64,000 nucleotides of DNA from Thermoanaerobaculales bacterium (GCA_035358815.1 DAOPQC010000009.1:62001-126000), one strand, 5' to 3'; numbered from the stretch's first letter, positions 9,426 to 17,417 are shown. Program-made: numbers and translations. The notes: generated from the letters alone by a model not told the origin.

Positions 9426-9892
9426 CAGCCCTCGTTGAGGAAGGCGCGGGTGGACTCGCGCACGTACTGCGAGAAGAGCTCCTCGTCGCGCACCAGCTGC
9501 CAGACCTTGTCGAGGTTCTGCCACCGGACCACGGCGCCGTCCCGGTAGGAGACCAGCACCAGCGACCGCGTCACAAGCTTGAAGTCCTCGACGAAGTGCT
9601 CGTTGCCGGGCTGCTCGATGTTGAGCGCACGCCAGGTGAGCCGGCCCGACGCGAGCTCGTCCGCGAAGTCGGCGGTGATCGTCTCGTGCGCCTGGCGCTC
9701 GATCGCGAGGCAGGTCCGGCAGCGGAAGTCGCCGTGGAAGTAGTAGGCGACCACGCCGGTCGAGGGAGTCGGCGCGGCGGCCGCGCCGGCGCCCGCGGGG
9801 TCCTCGGCCCGCCCGCCGGGCGAGAGCGCGATGAGGGCCGCGAGAACGCCGCTGGCAACGAGCAGGGTCGGGGGCGCGTTGCGTCGTTTCAT
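9425..9892 (-). CDS. ArsF-family exported thiol protein
   Basis: This 155-residue protein has an N-terminal signal/anchor (hydrophobic residues 8-24) followed by a thioredoxin-like domain with FHGDFRCRTCLAIE, a CxxC at Cys58/Cys61. The conserved blocks NxEQPGNEHFVEDFKL and WxNLDKVWQLV match what I know of proteins annotated as nitrophenyl compound nitroreductase subunit ArsF family, found in arsenic clusters beside an ArsR, a permease, a small thioredoxin and a CcdA-like protein. Exactly those four neighbours surround it here. A periplasmic redox role in arsenical handling is inferred from this context. The neighbour genes lie 10 bases upstream and overlap by one base downstream. Confidence 0.8.
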   Translation of the reverse strand: MKRRNAPPTLLVASGVLAALIALSPGGRAEDPAGAGAAAAPTPSTGVVAYYFHGDFRCRTCLAIERQAHETITADFADELASGRLTWRALNIEQPGNEHFVEDFKLVTRSLVLVSYRDGAVVRWQNLDKVWQLVRDEELFSQYVRESTRAFLNEG

Positions 9893-9901
9893 CTCCGCCT
9901 C

Positions 9902-10141
9902 CTAGGCCAGCATCGCCTTGACTTCGTCGAGGGAAGGGACCTTGCCCTGGACCTTGAGGACGCCGTCCACCACCAGGCCCGGCGTCAACATCAGCCCGTA
10001 CTTCTGGAACTCCCGGAAGTCGCTCAGCTTCTCGAGGTGGTACTTGATGCCGAGCTCCTCCGCCGCACGGCCGGCGAGCTGGGTGAGCTTTTCGCAGCGC
10101 GGGCACCCGGGGCCGAGGACGATGATCTTCTTCTCCGTCAT
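9902..10141 (-). CDS. Small thioredoxin-like protein (redox-active disulfide type)
   Basis: This 79-residue cytoplasmic thioredoxin/glutaredoxin-fold protein has GPGCPRCEKL (Cys13/Cys16) near the N-terminus and a cis-proline region MLTPGLVVDG. It matches the compact thioredoxin family often encoded beside DUF318-type permeases and ArsR regulators. The start ATG at 10141 has a strong AGGAGG seven bases upstream; a longer in-frame start lacks that support. It lies 10 bases after the permease stop, so the two are in one transcript. The likely role is thiol transfer to or reduction of the permease substrate. Confidence 0.85.
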   Translation of the reverse strand: MTEKKIIVLGPGCPRCEKLTQLAGRAAEELGIKYHLEKLSDFREFQKYGLMLTPGLVVDGVLKVQGKVPSLDEVKAMLA

Positions 10142-10151
10142 GGCAGACCTC

Positions 10152-11453
10152 CTACGCGATGAATGTTCCATAGATCATGCCGGTGATGGTGGCCATCACC
10201 ACCACCAGGCCGACGTAGACCGATGTCTTCTTCCAGCCGATGACGCTGGCAATGACGATCATGCTCGGCAGGGACAGCGCGGGCCCGGCCAGCAGCAGGG
10301 CCAGTGCCGGTCCGGGGCCCATCCCGGAGCCGATCAGCCCCTGCACGATCGGCACCTCGGTGAGCGTCGCGAAGTACATGAACGCGCCGGCGACCGCCGC
10401 GAACAGCGTGGCGCCCAGGCCGTTGCCGCCGAGCGCGGCCGCCACCCAGGCGGATGGAATCACACCCTCGTGGTCGGGGCGTCCGAGCAGGAAGCCGGCG
10501 ACCATCACACCGCCGAGCAGCAGGGGCAGGATCTGCTTGGCATAGCCCCAGCTCGAGGCGAACCACTCGCCGAGCTCGCCCTCAGACCGCGCCGTCACGA
10601 GCGCGAGCCCCAGCACTCCGGCGACGAACGCGAGCTCGGGGCGCTGAGGCACCGCCAAGCCGAGACCGGCGACGGGAACGGCGGTCGCCACCGCCTTCCA
10701 CGGGGCGAGGCTGAACCAGCGCACCAGGATGATGCCGAGGGCGGCGGCGCCGGCGGCGGTCAGCCACCACTTGGCCCGCCAGATCGCGAACCAGAGCCCC
10801 GTGGGGTCCTCGGGCCTGGCCCAGTTCGCGAACACCAGGACCGCCACCTGGGCGGCGAAAAAGGCCGCGGTCTGAGCCAGCGGGCGCACAGCGTCAGGCT
10901 CCGGGAGCGCCATCGTTGCCTGGACGCGGTTCTCCTCGGACCGCCTGAAGATGACGGCCATCAGGGCGCCGACGACGACCGCGAACAGCACCGCGCCGAT
11001 CGCGCGGGCGGCGCCGAGCTTGGCGCCGAGCACGCTCGCCGTGAGCACGATCGCGAGCACGTTGATCGCCGGGCCGGAGTAGAGGAAGGCGGTCGCCGGC
11101 CCGAGCCCGGCGCCCATCCGGTGGATTCCCGCAAACAGCGGCAGCACCGTGCAAGAGCACACCGCCAGGATGGTGCCGCTCACCGAGGCGACGCCGTAGG
11201 CGATCAGCTTCGGCGCCCGCGGGCCGAGGTACTTCATCACCGCCGCCTGCGACACGAAGGAGGCGATGGCGCCGGCGATGAAGAAGGCGGGAACGAGGCA
11301 CAGCAGCACGTGCTCGCGCGCGTACCACCTGGTCAGAGCCAGCGCTTCAGTGACCGCGCCGTCGAAGCGCGGGAATCCCACCGGCAGCCAATAGAAGACG
11401 GCAAAGCCGGCGGCCATTGCCAGGAGGACCTTCCATTCGCGCTTCCAGTCCAT
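10152..11453 (-). CDS. DUF318/ArsP-type permease
   Basis: This 433-residue membrane protein belongs to the YraQ/ArsP-like permease family, some members of which export organoarsenicals. The first half contains AVCSCTVLPLFAGI, the Cys-rich helix signature of the family, and the second half carries the matching ATLTEVPIVQGLI and GPALSLPSMIVI helices. A cytosolic linker (FRRSEENRVQ...) splits two helical bundles of about four and six helices. ATG 11453 was preferred over an upstream TTG because GAGG lies just before it. It is the first gene of a four-gene minus-strand operon and is preceded by the same operator motif as arsR, so arsenic- or metalloid-responsive expression is expected. Confidence 0.85.
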   Translation of the reverse strand: MDWKREWKVLLAMAAGFAVFYWLPVGFPRFDGAVTEALALTRWYAREHVLLCLVPAFFIAGAIASFVSQAAVMKYLGPRAPKLIAYGVASVSGTILAVCSCTVLPLFAGIHRMGAGLGPATAFLYSGPAINVLAIVLTASVLGAKLGAARAIGAVLFAVVVGALMAVIFRRSEENRVQATMALPEPDAVRPLAQTAAFFAAQVAVLVFANWARPEDPTGLWFAIWRAKWWLTAAGAAALGIILVRWFSLAPWKAVATAVPVAGLGLAVPQRPELAFVAGVLGLALVTARSEGELGEWFASSWGYAKQILPLLLGGVMVAGFLLGRPDHEGVIPSAWVAAALGGNGLGATLFAAVAGAFMYFATLTEVPIVQGLIGSGMGPGPALALLLAGPALSLPSMIVIASVIGWKKTSVYVGLVVVMATITGMIYGTFIA

Positions 11454-11477
11454 CACGTTCGACCTCAATGTGAGTTA

Positions 11478-11493
11478 TTGGCGACCTCGCCAA
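11478..11493. promoter_or_regulatory. ArsR-type operator in front of the permease operon
   Basis: Perfect inverted repeat TTGGCG-N4-CGCCAA, containing TTGGC-N6-GCCAA. The same half-sites with the same spacing occur at the arsR start (11856-11875). It lies 25-40 bases upstream of the permease start, between a possible -35 (TGACAT) and -10 (CAATAA) on the minus strand. Shared half-sites at both promoters of the cluster imply one regulator. Confidence 0.75.
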
Positions 11494-11515
11494 GTGAATG
11501 TCACAAGAACACCGG

Positions 11516-11857
11516 TCATCCGACGAGTGCTGCCTGCCCTCGCGCCTTCTCCTCGATCACCGCCTCGACGCAGCCGAAGAAGTTGAGGATGCAGGGGACC
11601 CTGAGCCTGTAGAAGACCTGCTGGCCGCGGCGGTCGTCCAGCACCAGGCCCGCTTCCTTCAGCACCGTCAGGTGTTTCGAGACCGTCGACACGTCGGCAC
11701 CGACCATCTCGGCCAGCTCGCAGACACAGCGCTCGCCCCGCGACAGCTCGTCGACGATGAACAGGCGGCTCGGGTGGGCGAGGGCCTTCATGACCGTCGC
11801 CCGGGCCTCCGTGTGGGCCCTGACCGAACCCTCGAGCCGACGCCGTGTCGCCATCAT
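11516..11857 (-). CDS. arsR: ArsR-family metalloregulator
   Basis: This 113-residue winged-helix repressor has a recognition region MVGADVSTVSKHLTVLKEAG (residues 51-70) and the ELSRGERCVCELAE box with Cys44 and Cys46, as in ArsR proteins that sense As(III)/Sb(III). Two more cysteines (Cys89, Cys96) in the last helix could complete a three- or four-thiol site. Two consecutive ATG codons (11857, 11854) begin the gene; neither has a ribosome site. A TTGACA-N16-TATATT promoter ends five bases before the first ATG, so the message is probably leaderless. Its operator overlaps the -10 and the start codon, indicating autorepression. It stands alone upstream of the permease operon. Confidence 0.9.
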   Translation of the reverse strand: MMATRRRLEGSVRAHTEARATVMKALAHPSRLFIVDELSRGERCVCELAEMVGADVSTVSKHLTVLKEAGLVLDDRRGQQVFYRLRVPCILNFFGCVEAVIEEKARGQAALVG

Positions 11858-11875
11858 TTGGCAATATAGCCAAAT
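11856..11875. promoter_or_regulatory. ArsR operator overlapping the arsR -10 and start codon
   Basis: Perfect palindrome ATTTGGC-N6-GCCAAAT. It spans the minus-strand -10 hexamer and touches the first ATG, so bound repressor would block RNA polymerase directly. It shares TTGGC-N6-GCCAA with the site at 11478-11493. Confidence 0.85.
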
Positions 11876-11890
11876 ATCAGCTGCTGTCAA
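11863..11890 (-). promoter_or_regulatory. Sigma-70-type promoter of arsR, leaderless
   Basis: On the minus strand, TTGACA (11890-11885) is followed by a 16-base spacer and TATATT (11868-11863). The ATG begins five bases after the -10, so transcription should start at or within a base or two of the two ATG codons. Confidence 0.8.
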
Positions 11891-12066
11891 GCCGGCGGTC
11901 GTCGAACGGTGGAATCGTCATCGCGGCACCTCAGGCGGCCCGGCGCGGGTCACGCCGCGCGGAGCATCCCCGCGAGCGGTTCCGAATGCACGTCGAGGTC
12001 GAGTTTGCTGGCGGTGTCAGCCGGGCGTCGGCCGTGCGCTCGCTCCGCCTCTCCCCGACCGCCAGC

Positions 12067-12630
12067 TCAGGGAACAGTGGCCGACCAAGCGCTCACGTCC
12101 CCGGACTCGAAGCCGTCGGAGAACACGATGGGGCTGTACGCCTCGAGGTTGTCGATGACGTACGCGGTGTTCGCACTGTCGTCGAGGATCATGTACGCAG
12201 CGACAGGGGCTCCGAGATCGATGACAACCCGCTCCGGACTGGTGCTCGTGTAGGAATACAGCAGCTGTCCGCTGGCATCGAAGACCTCGACCACGAGGTA
12301 GTCCACCTCAGTGTCGATCGGGTTGTCGAGCTCGATGTGCGAAACCGGCAGGTAGACGCTGGGGTTGAGCGGGTCGACGAACTGCACCTGCATGGCGGAG
12401 TACCAGTCGTAGCTGCGCAGGACCTTCCCGTACGATCCGGTGCCGTAGTCCTCGATCCGTGGTGGAGACTGCCCGGGAGGATAGCCCGAGAAAAGCACGC
12501 CGTAGGGCAGGTACTGGTCGGTGATCTGGGTGCCCGACGGATAGCCCTCGAAGTCGATGACGTAGGCGGATGCATCTCCGGTTCCACCCGCGAGGATCGC
12601 GACGACGATGAGGGCTGCGAGAGATCGCAT
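12067..12630 (-). CDS. Secreted protein with C-terminal DGFESG motif
   Basis: This 187-residue protein starts with a clear signal peptide (MRSLAALIVVAILAGGTGDASA) cleaved near residue 22. The rest is beta-rich and begins with VIDFEGYPSGT, like carbohydrate-binding or PEP-CTERM-type beta-sandwich modules of the form F(D/E)xxPxGT. It ends in FSDGFESGDVSAWSATVP. Proteins ending in DGFESGDxSxWS recur in some Acidobacteriota and Xanthomonadales, and I treat it as a family-specific tail of unknown function. The ATG has GGAGGTGA upstream and a TATACT -10. It is monocistronic. I assign no enzymatic role; an extracellular or surface protein is likely. Confidence 0.7.
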   Translation of the reverse strand: MRSLAALIVVAILAGGTGDASAYVIDFEGYPSGTQITDQYLPYGVLFSGYPPGQSPPRIEDYGTGSYGKVLRSYDWYSAMQVQFVDPLNPSVYLPVSHIELDNPIDTEVDYLVVEVFDASGQLLYSYTSTSPERVVIDLGAPVAAYMILDDSANTAYVIDNLEAYSPIVFSDGFESGDVSAWSATVP

Positions 12631-13026
12631 CAGTCACCTCCGTCTCTTTGTGACGACTGCGACATGAGTATAGCAACCGAGCTTCCTTTGCTGCACGGTT
12701 CTCGCCGTCGGCAGAGGGTCGAGGTGGAGGGCGAGTCCGAGCGGCGAAACGAGGCTCAGCCGCGACGCTGAGCGAGGGATATGGCGATTTCGCGTCGCCT
12801 TCGCCTCCGCCACGCCCGCCGACAGTCGATCAGCGCACGCGGCGAGAGTCGTCGATCCTGCTACCATGCCAAAGTGGTGATTGCCGGGGTGCGCCGTGGA
12901 GGCCCCGGCACGAACAACGCGCGGCCGAGTCCGCGCCCCGGCGGGAGCGGCCCGTCATCCACAGCGGGCCAAGGCGTTACCCAAGCGGCCCCTCGCCGGT
13001 GAACCCGCCACCAATGGGAGGTGCGC
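12631..13026. other. Intergenic region between divergent genes
   Basis: About 395 bases between the secreted-protein gene and the isochorismatase gene. The left end holds the minus-strand promoter (-10 at 12667-12672). The right end holds a GGGAGG ribosome site just before 13027 and a possible extended -10 TGCTACCAT near 12867. The middle is GC-rich; an arginine-rich reading frame there is not convincing. Confidence 0.5.
12667..12672 (-). promoter_or_regulatory. -10 element of the secreted-protein gene
   Basis: On the minus strand this reads TATACT preceded by TTGC, an extended -10. The predicted start of transcription is about 30 bases before the ATG at 12630. No good -35 is visible. Confidence 0.55.
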
Positions 13027-13650
13027 ATGTCCCCGAACAGTGCAGTGGAGCCGGGCGCGAGTGCCGTCATCGTGATCGACTTCGTCAACGACTTCGTGTA
13101 CCCCGGCGGCGTCATCGCCGACGCCGGGGGTGCCGACTACCAGGCGCGCGTGCAGGCGATGCTGCCGACCCTCGCAAAGCTGCTCGACGCGGCCCGCGAA
13201 GCCGGCGTGACCGTCATCCATGCTCCGGACGCCCACACGCCGGAGGACGTCGAGCTCCGGAAGTGGCCGGCGCACGCGATGAAGGGCACCGAGAAGGCCG
13301 CGATCGTGGCGGCGATCGCTCCGAAGCCGGGCGACCTGGTCATCGAGAAGTCCACCTACAGCCCGTTCGTGAGCACCGACATCGACGCACAGCTCAAGCA
13401 GCGCGGCATCTCGCGGCTCTACATCGCCGGCCTGCACACCGACTGCTGCGCGCGCCACACCTCGGGCGACGCCTTCCAGCGCGGCTACGAGCTGGTCTGG
13501 ATCAGCGACGCGCTGCAGGCGTTCACCGTCGAGGCGCACCTGCAGGGGCTCGAGTACTTCAAGACCTGGTACGCGAGCGACGCGGCGGCCCAGATCAGGA
13601 CGGCGGAGGAGGTCATCGCCGACTGGCGCGGGGCGGCGCGGCACGAATAG
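13027..13650 (+). CDS. Isochorismatase/nicotinamidase-family cysteine hydrolase
   Basis: This 207-residue alpha/beta hydrolase has the expected catalytic triad positions: Asp18 in VIVIDFVNDF, Lys108 in LVIEKSTYSPF and Cys141 in GLHTDCCARHT. A cis-peptide-like segment precedes the cysteine. The motifs fit nicotinamidases and related amide or N-carbamoyl hydrolases; the family is broad, so the substrate is left open. The ATG at 13027 follows GGGAGG by five bases, better than the GTG six bases upstream. It is flanked by unrelated genes and probably monocistronic. It has two adjacent cysteines (140, 141) at the active site. Confidence 0.85.
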   Translation: MSPNSAVEPGASAVIVIDFVNDFVYPGGVIADAGGADYQARVQAMLPTLAKLLDAAREAGVTVIHAPDAHTPEDVELRKWPAHAMKGTEKAAIVAAIAPKPGDLVIEKSTYSPFVSTDIDAQLKQRGISRLYIAGLHTDCCARHTSGDAFQRGYELVWISDALQAFTVEAHLQGLEYFKTWYASDAAAQIRTAEEVIADWRGAARHE

Positions 13651-13775
13651 TCAGCAATCGCCGGCCGGGCCCGCCGAGCTGGAATAACGGCCGCCGCCGC
13701 CGCGTCTTCTTCTCAAAACACCCCAGGCGCCAGCCGGAGGGCCCGGCGCCGGCTCGAGAAGGAGGAGCATCGGCA

Positions 13776-14243
13776 ATGACATCGGCGAACGTCGTGGACT
13801 TCCTGCACCTTCTGGTGACGGCAGTGTGGATCGGCGGCATGCTGTTCATGAAGCTGGTGCTGATGCCGGGACTGCAGGCGATCGATCCGGCTCAGCGGGG
13901 GCGGCTGATGGGAGCGATCGCCAGGCGCTTCACGATCGTCGCGTGGAGCAGCGTGGTGGTGCTGCTCGTCACCGGCATCCTCAAGACCCAAAGCGGCTTC
14001 CTTTTCAGCACCGAATCCGGCTACGGCCAGCTGCTGCTCGCCAAGCACCTCCTGTTCGCGGGCATGATCGTGATCGGCCTGGTGATCACGTTCGCGGTGG
14101 CGCCGCGGCTGAAGGCCCTCGCCCCGGCAGCCGGGTCGCCGCCGCCGGCAGCTCTGCTCGCGGCCGAGAAGCGCCTCGAGGTCCTGTCGGCGGTGAACAC
14201 GGTGCTGGGGCTCGCGGTCCTGCTCGTGGTCGCCGTGCTGTAG
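13776..14243 (+). CDS. CopD-like four-helix membrane protein
   Basis: This 155-residue protein has four predicted transmembrane segments. It begins with FLHLLVTAVWIGGMLFMKLVLMP, the His/Trp-rich first helix of CopD/YcnJ-type domains and related DUF4149 proteins, followed by the VVVLLVTGILKT helix and LLLAKHLLFAGMIV. Histidines at residues about 10 and 92 could bind copper or haem. The ATG at 13776 follows GAAGGAGGAG by about nine bases. It is followed by a convergent gene six bases away, so it is monocistronic. Copper handling is a family-level inference only. Confidence 0.65.
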   Translation: MTSANVVDFLHLLVTAVWIGGMLFMKLVLMPGLQAIDPAQRGRLMGAIARRFTIVAWSSVVVLLVTGILKTQSGFLFSTESGYGQLLLAKHLLFAGMIVIGLVITFAVAPRLKALAPAAGSPPPAALLAAEKRLEVLSAVNTVLGLAVLLVVAVL

Positions 14244-14249
14244 TCGGCC

Positions 14250-14909
14250 CTACTCTGCCTCCCGCCGCTCCCCGGGCGACGCCAGGGGAGATGCGGCGGC
14301 CGGGCCGAGCTCCACCACCTGCGTGGCCGCCTCGAGGATTCGGCGGACGCGGTCGAGCCACAGGCGGCGGAACACGGCGCCGGCCTCGGGGTCGCCGGCG
14401 AGGGCGGCTGACATTGCGGGCCGCATGCCAGGGTCAAGCGGCACACGCTCCGGTAGGTAGGTCGCCCGGACTGCCGCGTGAGTATCGGTCCGCTCCAGCT
14501 CGAACGTCGCGAGCGCCGGCGTCTCGGGGCGGAAGGTGAGCAGCCCGGCGCGGCAGAAGCGGCCGCCGAGGCCGCGGAAGCCGGTCTCGCCGGCGGCCCC
14601 GGTCAGGTGGCCGATCACCTGCGCCATCGGCCCGTAGCCGAACTGGTCGGGGGCGCCCATCGCGCGCACCGCGATCTCGCCGCGGACCGGCAGCTCACCA
14701 CCGGCGTAGAGCGCGGCCAGGGCGGCAGCGGTCACCAGCCAGCCACCAGCGACGGTCGGGCAGACGTGCCCCGCGGCCTTGACTGCGTCCACGAAGCCGT
14801 ACTCGATGGGGCATCCCTGCGGGACCGCTCCCAGAAGCTCGGCGAGGGGATCGTGCAGGTGGAGCGGCGGCACGTCGCTGAAGAAGGCCGGAAAGTCGTC
14901 AGGAGACAT
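14250..14909 (-). CDS. FmdE-like protein partner of the NnrS fusion
   Basis: This 219-residue cytoplasmic protein has AAGHVCPTVAGGWLVTAAAL (residues 45-64), resembling the GHxCPGxxxGxR signature of the FmdE family (PF02663), which has been seen near metal-dependent redox enzymes. A conserved-looking GRFCRAGLL lies in the second half. No membrane segment is visible. Its start overlaps the stop of the NnrS-like gene by 11 bases, so the two are translationally coupled. A role in haem or metal handling for the NnrS-like protein is plausible but inferred from linkage only. Confidence 0.55.
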   Translation of the reverse strand: MSPDDFPAFFSDVPPLHLHDPLAELLGAVPQGCPIEYGFVDAVKAAGHVCPTVAGGWLVTAAALAALYAGGELPVRGEIAVRAMGAPDQFGYGPMAQVIGHLTGAAGETGFRGLGGRFCRAGLLTFRPETPALATFELERTDTHAAVRATYLPERVPLDPGMRPAMSAALAGDPEAGAVFRRLWLDRVRRILEAATQVVELGPAAASPLASPGERREAE

Positions 14910-16524
14910 GGCGAGCGAGCTCCTTCCGCAGCGCTTCGAGGTCGACTCCGTTGTGCGTGGCGGCGTTGACGACGCTCTCGGCGCCGCCGCAGCAGGAGTC
15001 CATGCCGAGGCGCGCGAAGACGGCCAGGGTGCTGGGGTTGCGGCGCACCCAGTCGCTGACGCTGGCGTCGAGATCGAGCTCCGCGGGCGGCGCCGGCACG
15101 GGTTCCGGCGTGGGCGCTGGGGTGGTGGCCACCGGCAGCGGTGCGATCCTGCCGAGCAGCACCCGTGCGAGCTCGAGGCCCCACACCGCCAGCCCGCTCA
15201 GCTCGAGCAGGCCGGAGGCCCCGGCGATCGGGAACGCCGCCGGGGAGAGGTCGGTGGCCACCTGGCCGGCGACGCGCAGGGCGCAGCCGGCGTTGACGAG
15301 CAGGAACGGCGCCCAGAGACGGCTCAGCTGGCTCGGGTGCACTCCGGCCATCGCCGGCACCACCCGCGCCGCCACGCCCATGATCGTCATCGAGATGAAA
15401 CCGACCGTGATGGCGTGGCGCATCGCGCCGTACCAGGCATGCGAGAAGGGCGTGCCGACAAGCTGGAACCAGAGCGGGGAGCCGACCAGCATCGCCATCG
15501 CGATCATCAACCAGACGTGGGAGGCGCGCAGCAGCTTGAGCGAGCGGTCGTCCGACCCGGAGCTCTGGAAGAGCCTCAGGTTGAGGGCGAAGGCGACCGT
15601 CGCTCCGGCCAGCACCACTATGGCAGTGCCGGCGAGGACCGCGAATCCGCCGGCCTTCGTGCTCATGAAGCCGACGAAAGCCGCGACTTCGGCGGCGATC
15701 GCCAGGTTGAGCGGCAGCCAGAGCCGGCGCGCGAGCCGGTCGCTCGGCGGCCTGCCGCCGACGATGTTCGGGAACACGCGCAGGCTGACGCCGAAGATCA
15801 TCATCATCGCGACGCCGTGGATCTGCAGATCGCGCAGTGCGAGCTGGAAGGTGGCGATCTGGCCGAGCAGGGCTTCGCGGTCGGGGGCGGCGAGCAGCCG
15901 GGCGAGATGGAAGAGGTCGACGCCCCCCGCCACCACGAACCACGCCGCGGCGGCCAGGATGTAGCGGTCGAAGGTGCGCGGCTCGCGGCCGGCGCTCCTG
16001 AAGGTGGCGCCGACCACCGCCGCGAACATCAGCACCGCGGCGAGCTCGAGGCCGGCGCCGGCGATGGCGAGCCAGGCCCACGGCGAGGGCGCGAGAGGCT
16101 CGGTGAGGGACCGCAGCACGACCCCGCCGAGCATGGCGACGAAGGACAGCCGCGCGATCGGCGCCAGCGCCAGCCGGGTCTCCGCGAAGCGCGGGAATGC
16201 CTGGTAGGCGAAGCCGAGGATGAAGAGCCCGACCCAGCCGTAGATCTGGGCCTGGCCGTGGGCGTTGACGGCGAACACCGAGGGCGTCGTGAACGAGCCG
16301 GAAGACGCGATCCGGAGCAGCAGCCAGACGCCCCAGCCGGCCCCGAAGGTGAGCGCGACGACGATGCCGGCGAGGAAGAAGCGCCGGTGGATCGTGCCGC
16401 GGGCCGCTCCGTCAGGGGCATGCGCGTCGAGGACCGGCAGACCGCCGCCGCTCATAGGGCGGCCCGCCTGGTTCGCGGCCAAGGGCTCGGCGATCGAATT
16501 CTGTGGGGCCGTTGGTTGCATCAT
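14899..16524 (-). CDS. NnrS-like membrane protein fused to a ScdA-N/DUF542 domain
   Basis: This 541-residue protein has about 12 transmembrane helices. The segment HGQAQIYGWVGLFILGFAYQ, and later histidines (LQIHGVAMMMIFGVS, MRHAITVGFISMT), match the NnrS family and its cytochrome-oxidase-like helices. NnrS proteins protect denitrifiers against nitrosative stress. After a proline-rich linker (around residues 460-480), the last 60 residues form a DUF542-like domain, VSDWVRRNPSTLAVFARLG then DSCCGG, as at the N-terminus of the iron-sulfur repair protein ScdA/RIC. The fusion joins a nitric-oxide-linked membrane unit to a thiol module. The ATG follows GGAGA. It overlaps the FmdE-like gene. Confidence 0.8.
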   Translation of the reverse strand: MMQPTAPQNSIAEPLAANQAGRPMSGGGLPVLDAHAPDGAARGTIHRRFFLAGIVVALTFGAGWGVWLLLRIASSGSFTTPSVFAVNAHGQAQIYGWVGLFILGFAYQAFPRFAETRLALAPIARLSFVAMLGGVVLRSLTEPLAPSPWAWLAIAGAGLELAAVLMFAAVVGATFRSAGREPRTFDRYILAAAAWFVVAGGVDLFHLARLLAAPDREALLGQIATFQLALRDLQIHGVAMMMIFGVSLRVFPNIVGGRPPSDRLARRLWLPLNLAIAAEVAAFVGFMSTKAGGFAVLAGTAIVVLAGATVAFALNLRLFQSSGSDDRSLKLLRASHVWLMIAMAMLVGSPLWFQLVGTPFSHAWYGAMRHAITVGFISMTIMGVAARVVPAMAGVHPSQLSRLWAPFLLVNAGCALRVAGQVATDLSPAAFPIAGASGLLELSGLAVWGLELARVLLGRIAPLPVATTPAPTPEPVPAPPAELDLDASVSDWVRRNPSTLAVFARLGMDSCCGGAESVVNAATHNGVDLEALRKELARHVS

Positions 16525-16773
16525 CGCGTGTCTCCATTCTCCTTGTACCGGAGACGCGATCGCAGTTCCTTGCGTCGGATCAATGACGCGAACCGCGGCG
16601 CGCGGCGGCGCAGGTCGAGGAAGCCTTCGCCGGGGGCGGACAGGACCGCCCCGACCCCTCGGGTTCCACCTCGAGGCCTCGCGAGGAGCAGAGCTGGACG
16701 AACGGGCGCTTGACCGTGCGGCTGCTGTCGCCCGGGTACTGGCGCAACCCGCCCGGCAGAGGCCGGGGCGTCG

Positions 16774-17283
16774 TCACCGCCGCGGCAGGCGCAGCCGGGT
16801 CGACCGCGAGGCCCACGACCGCACTCTGGCGTCGACCGACCATGGCCCCGCGCCCACCCAGAGCAGGAACACGGCACCGAGGAGCATCGCCCAGTCGGTG
16901 CGCGCCTCGTGGGCCATCGCCCAGAAACCGTAGGACGGCAGCTGGCGCAACGAGAACCCCCAGAAGCCAGTCCCGACCAGAATCGGCAGCTTGGTCGAGA
17001 TGATGGCGACCACCATGGTCGCGATCAGCGGGAGTGCGGCGAGCCGGGTCAGCAGCCCCACCAGCACGAGGGCTCCGCAGACGACCTCGATGCCGCCGAC
17101 CGCCGGTCCCATGACCTCGGGCCACGGGATGCCGATCTTCGCGAACCGCCCGGCGCCGAGCGCCGCGGGATCCAGGAACTTCTGGATGCCCTCCGACACG
17201 AACACCCCGCCGACCATCACCCGAATCAGGATGACGGCCGGCGGAGCGTGGGATGCGAGCAGTCGATCCAGGGCCTTCGTCAT
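16774..17283 (-). CDS. DoxX-family membrane protein
   Basis: This 169-residue protein has four hydrophobic helices with the DoxX signatures LIRVMVGGVFVSEGIQKF near the N-terminus and a GIEVVCGALVLVGLLTRLAA helix in the middle. DoxX-like proteins are small inner-membrane subunits, named after a thiosulfate:quinone oxidoreductase subunit, but most have no proven function. It is divergent from arsR2 with 178 bases between them. A GAGGC ribosome-site-like stretch lies before the ATG. Position next to the ars operon could mean shared control, but no operator copy is visible. Confidence 0.8.
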   Translation of the reverse strand: MTKALDRLLASHAPPAVILIRVMVGGVFVSEGIQKFLDPAALGAGRFAKIGIPWPEVMGPAVGGIEVVCGALVLVGLLTRLAALPLIATMVVAIISTKLPILVGTGFWGFSLRQLPSYGFWAMAHEARTDWAMLLGAVFLLWVGAGPWSVDARVRSWASRSTRLRLPRR

Positions 17284-17417
17284 GTTCGCCTCGCGGTGCG
17301 CCTGTGGGGTTTGTGATACGACGTCGGGGAACCAGGCGTAGTTTCCTCGATTCGCAGTGCATGGAGTGTGCCACGAACGGGAGCCTCCGGACAGCTCGGC
17401 GGTCGGTCTTCAGGTGG

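Noticed and set aside
12634..12867. A 77-residue minus-strand frame
   Set aside because: It covers the promoter of the secreted-protein gene, has no ribosome site and no recognisable sequence.
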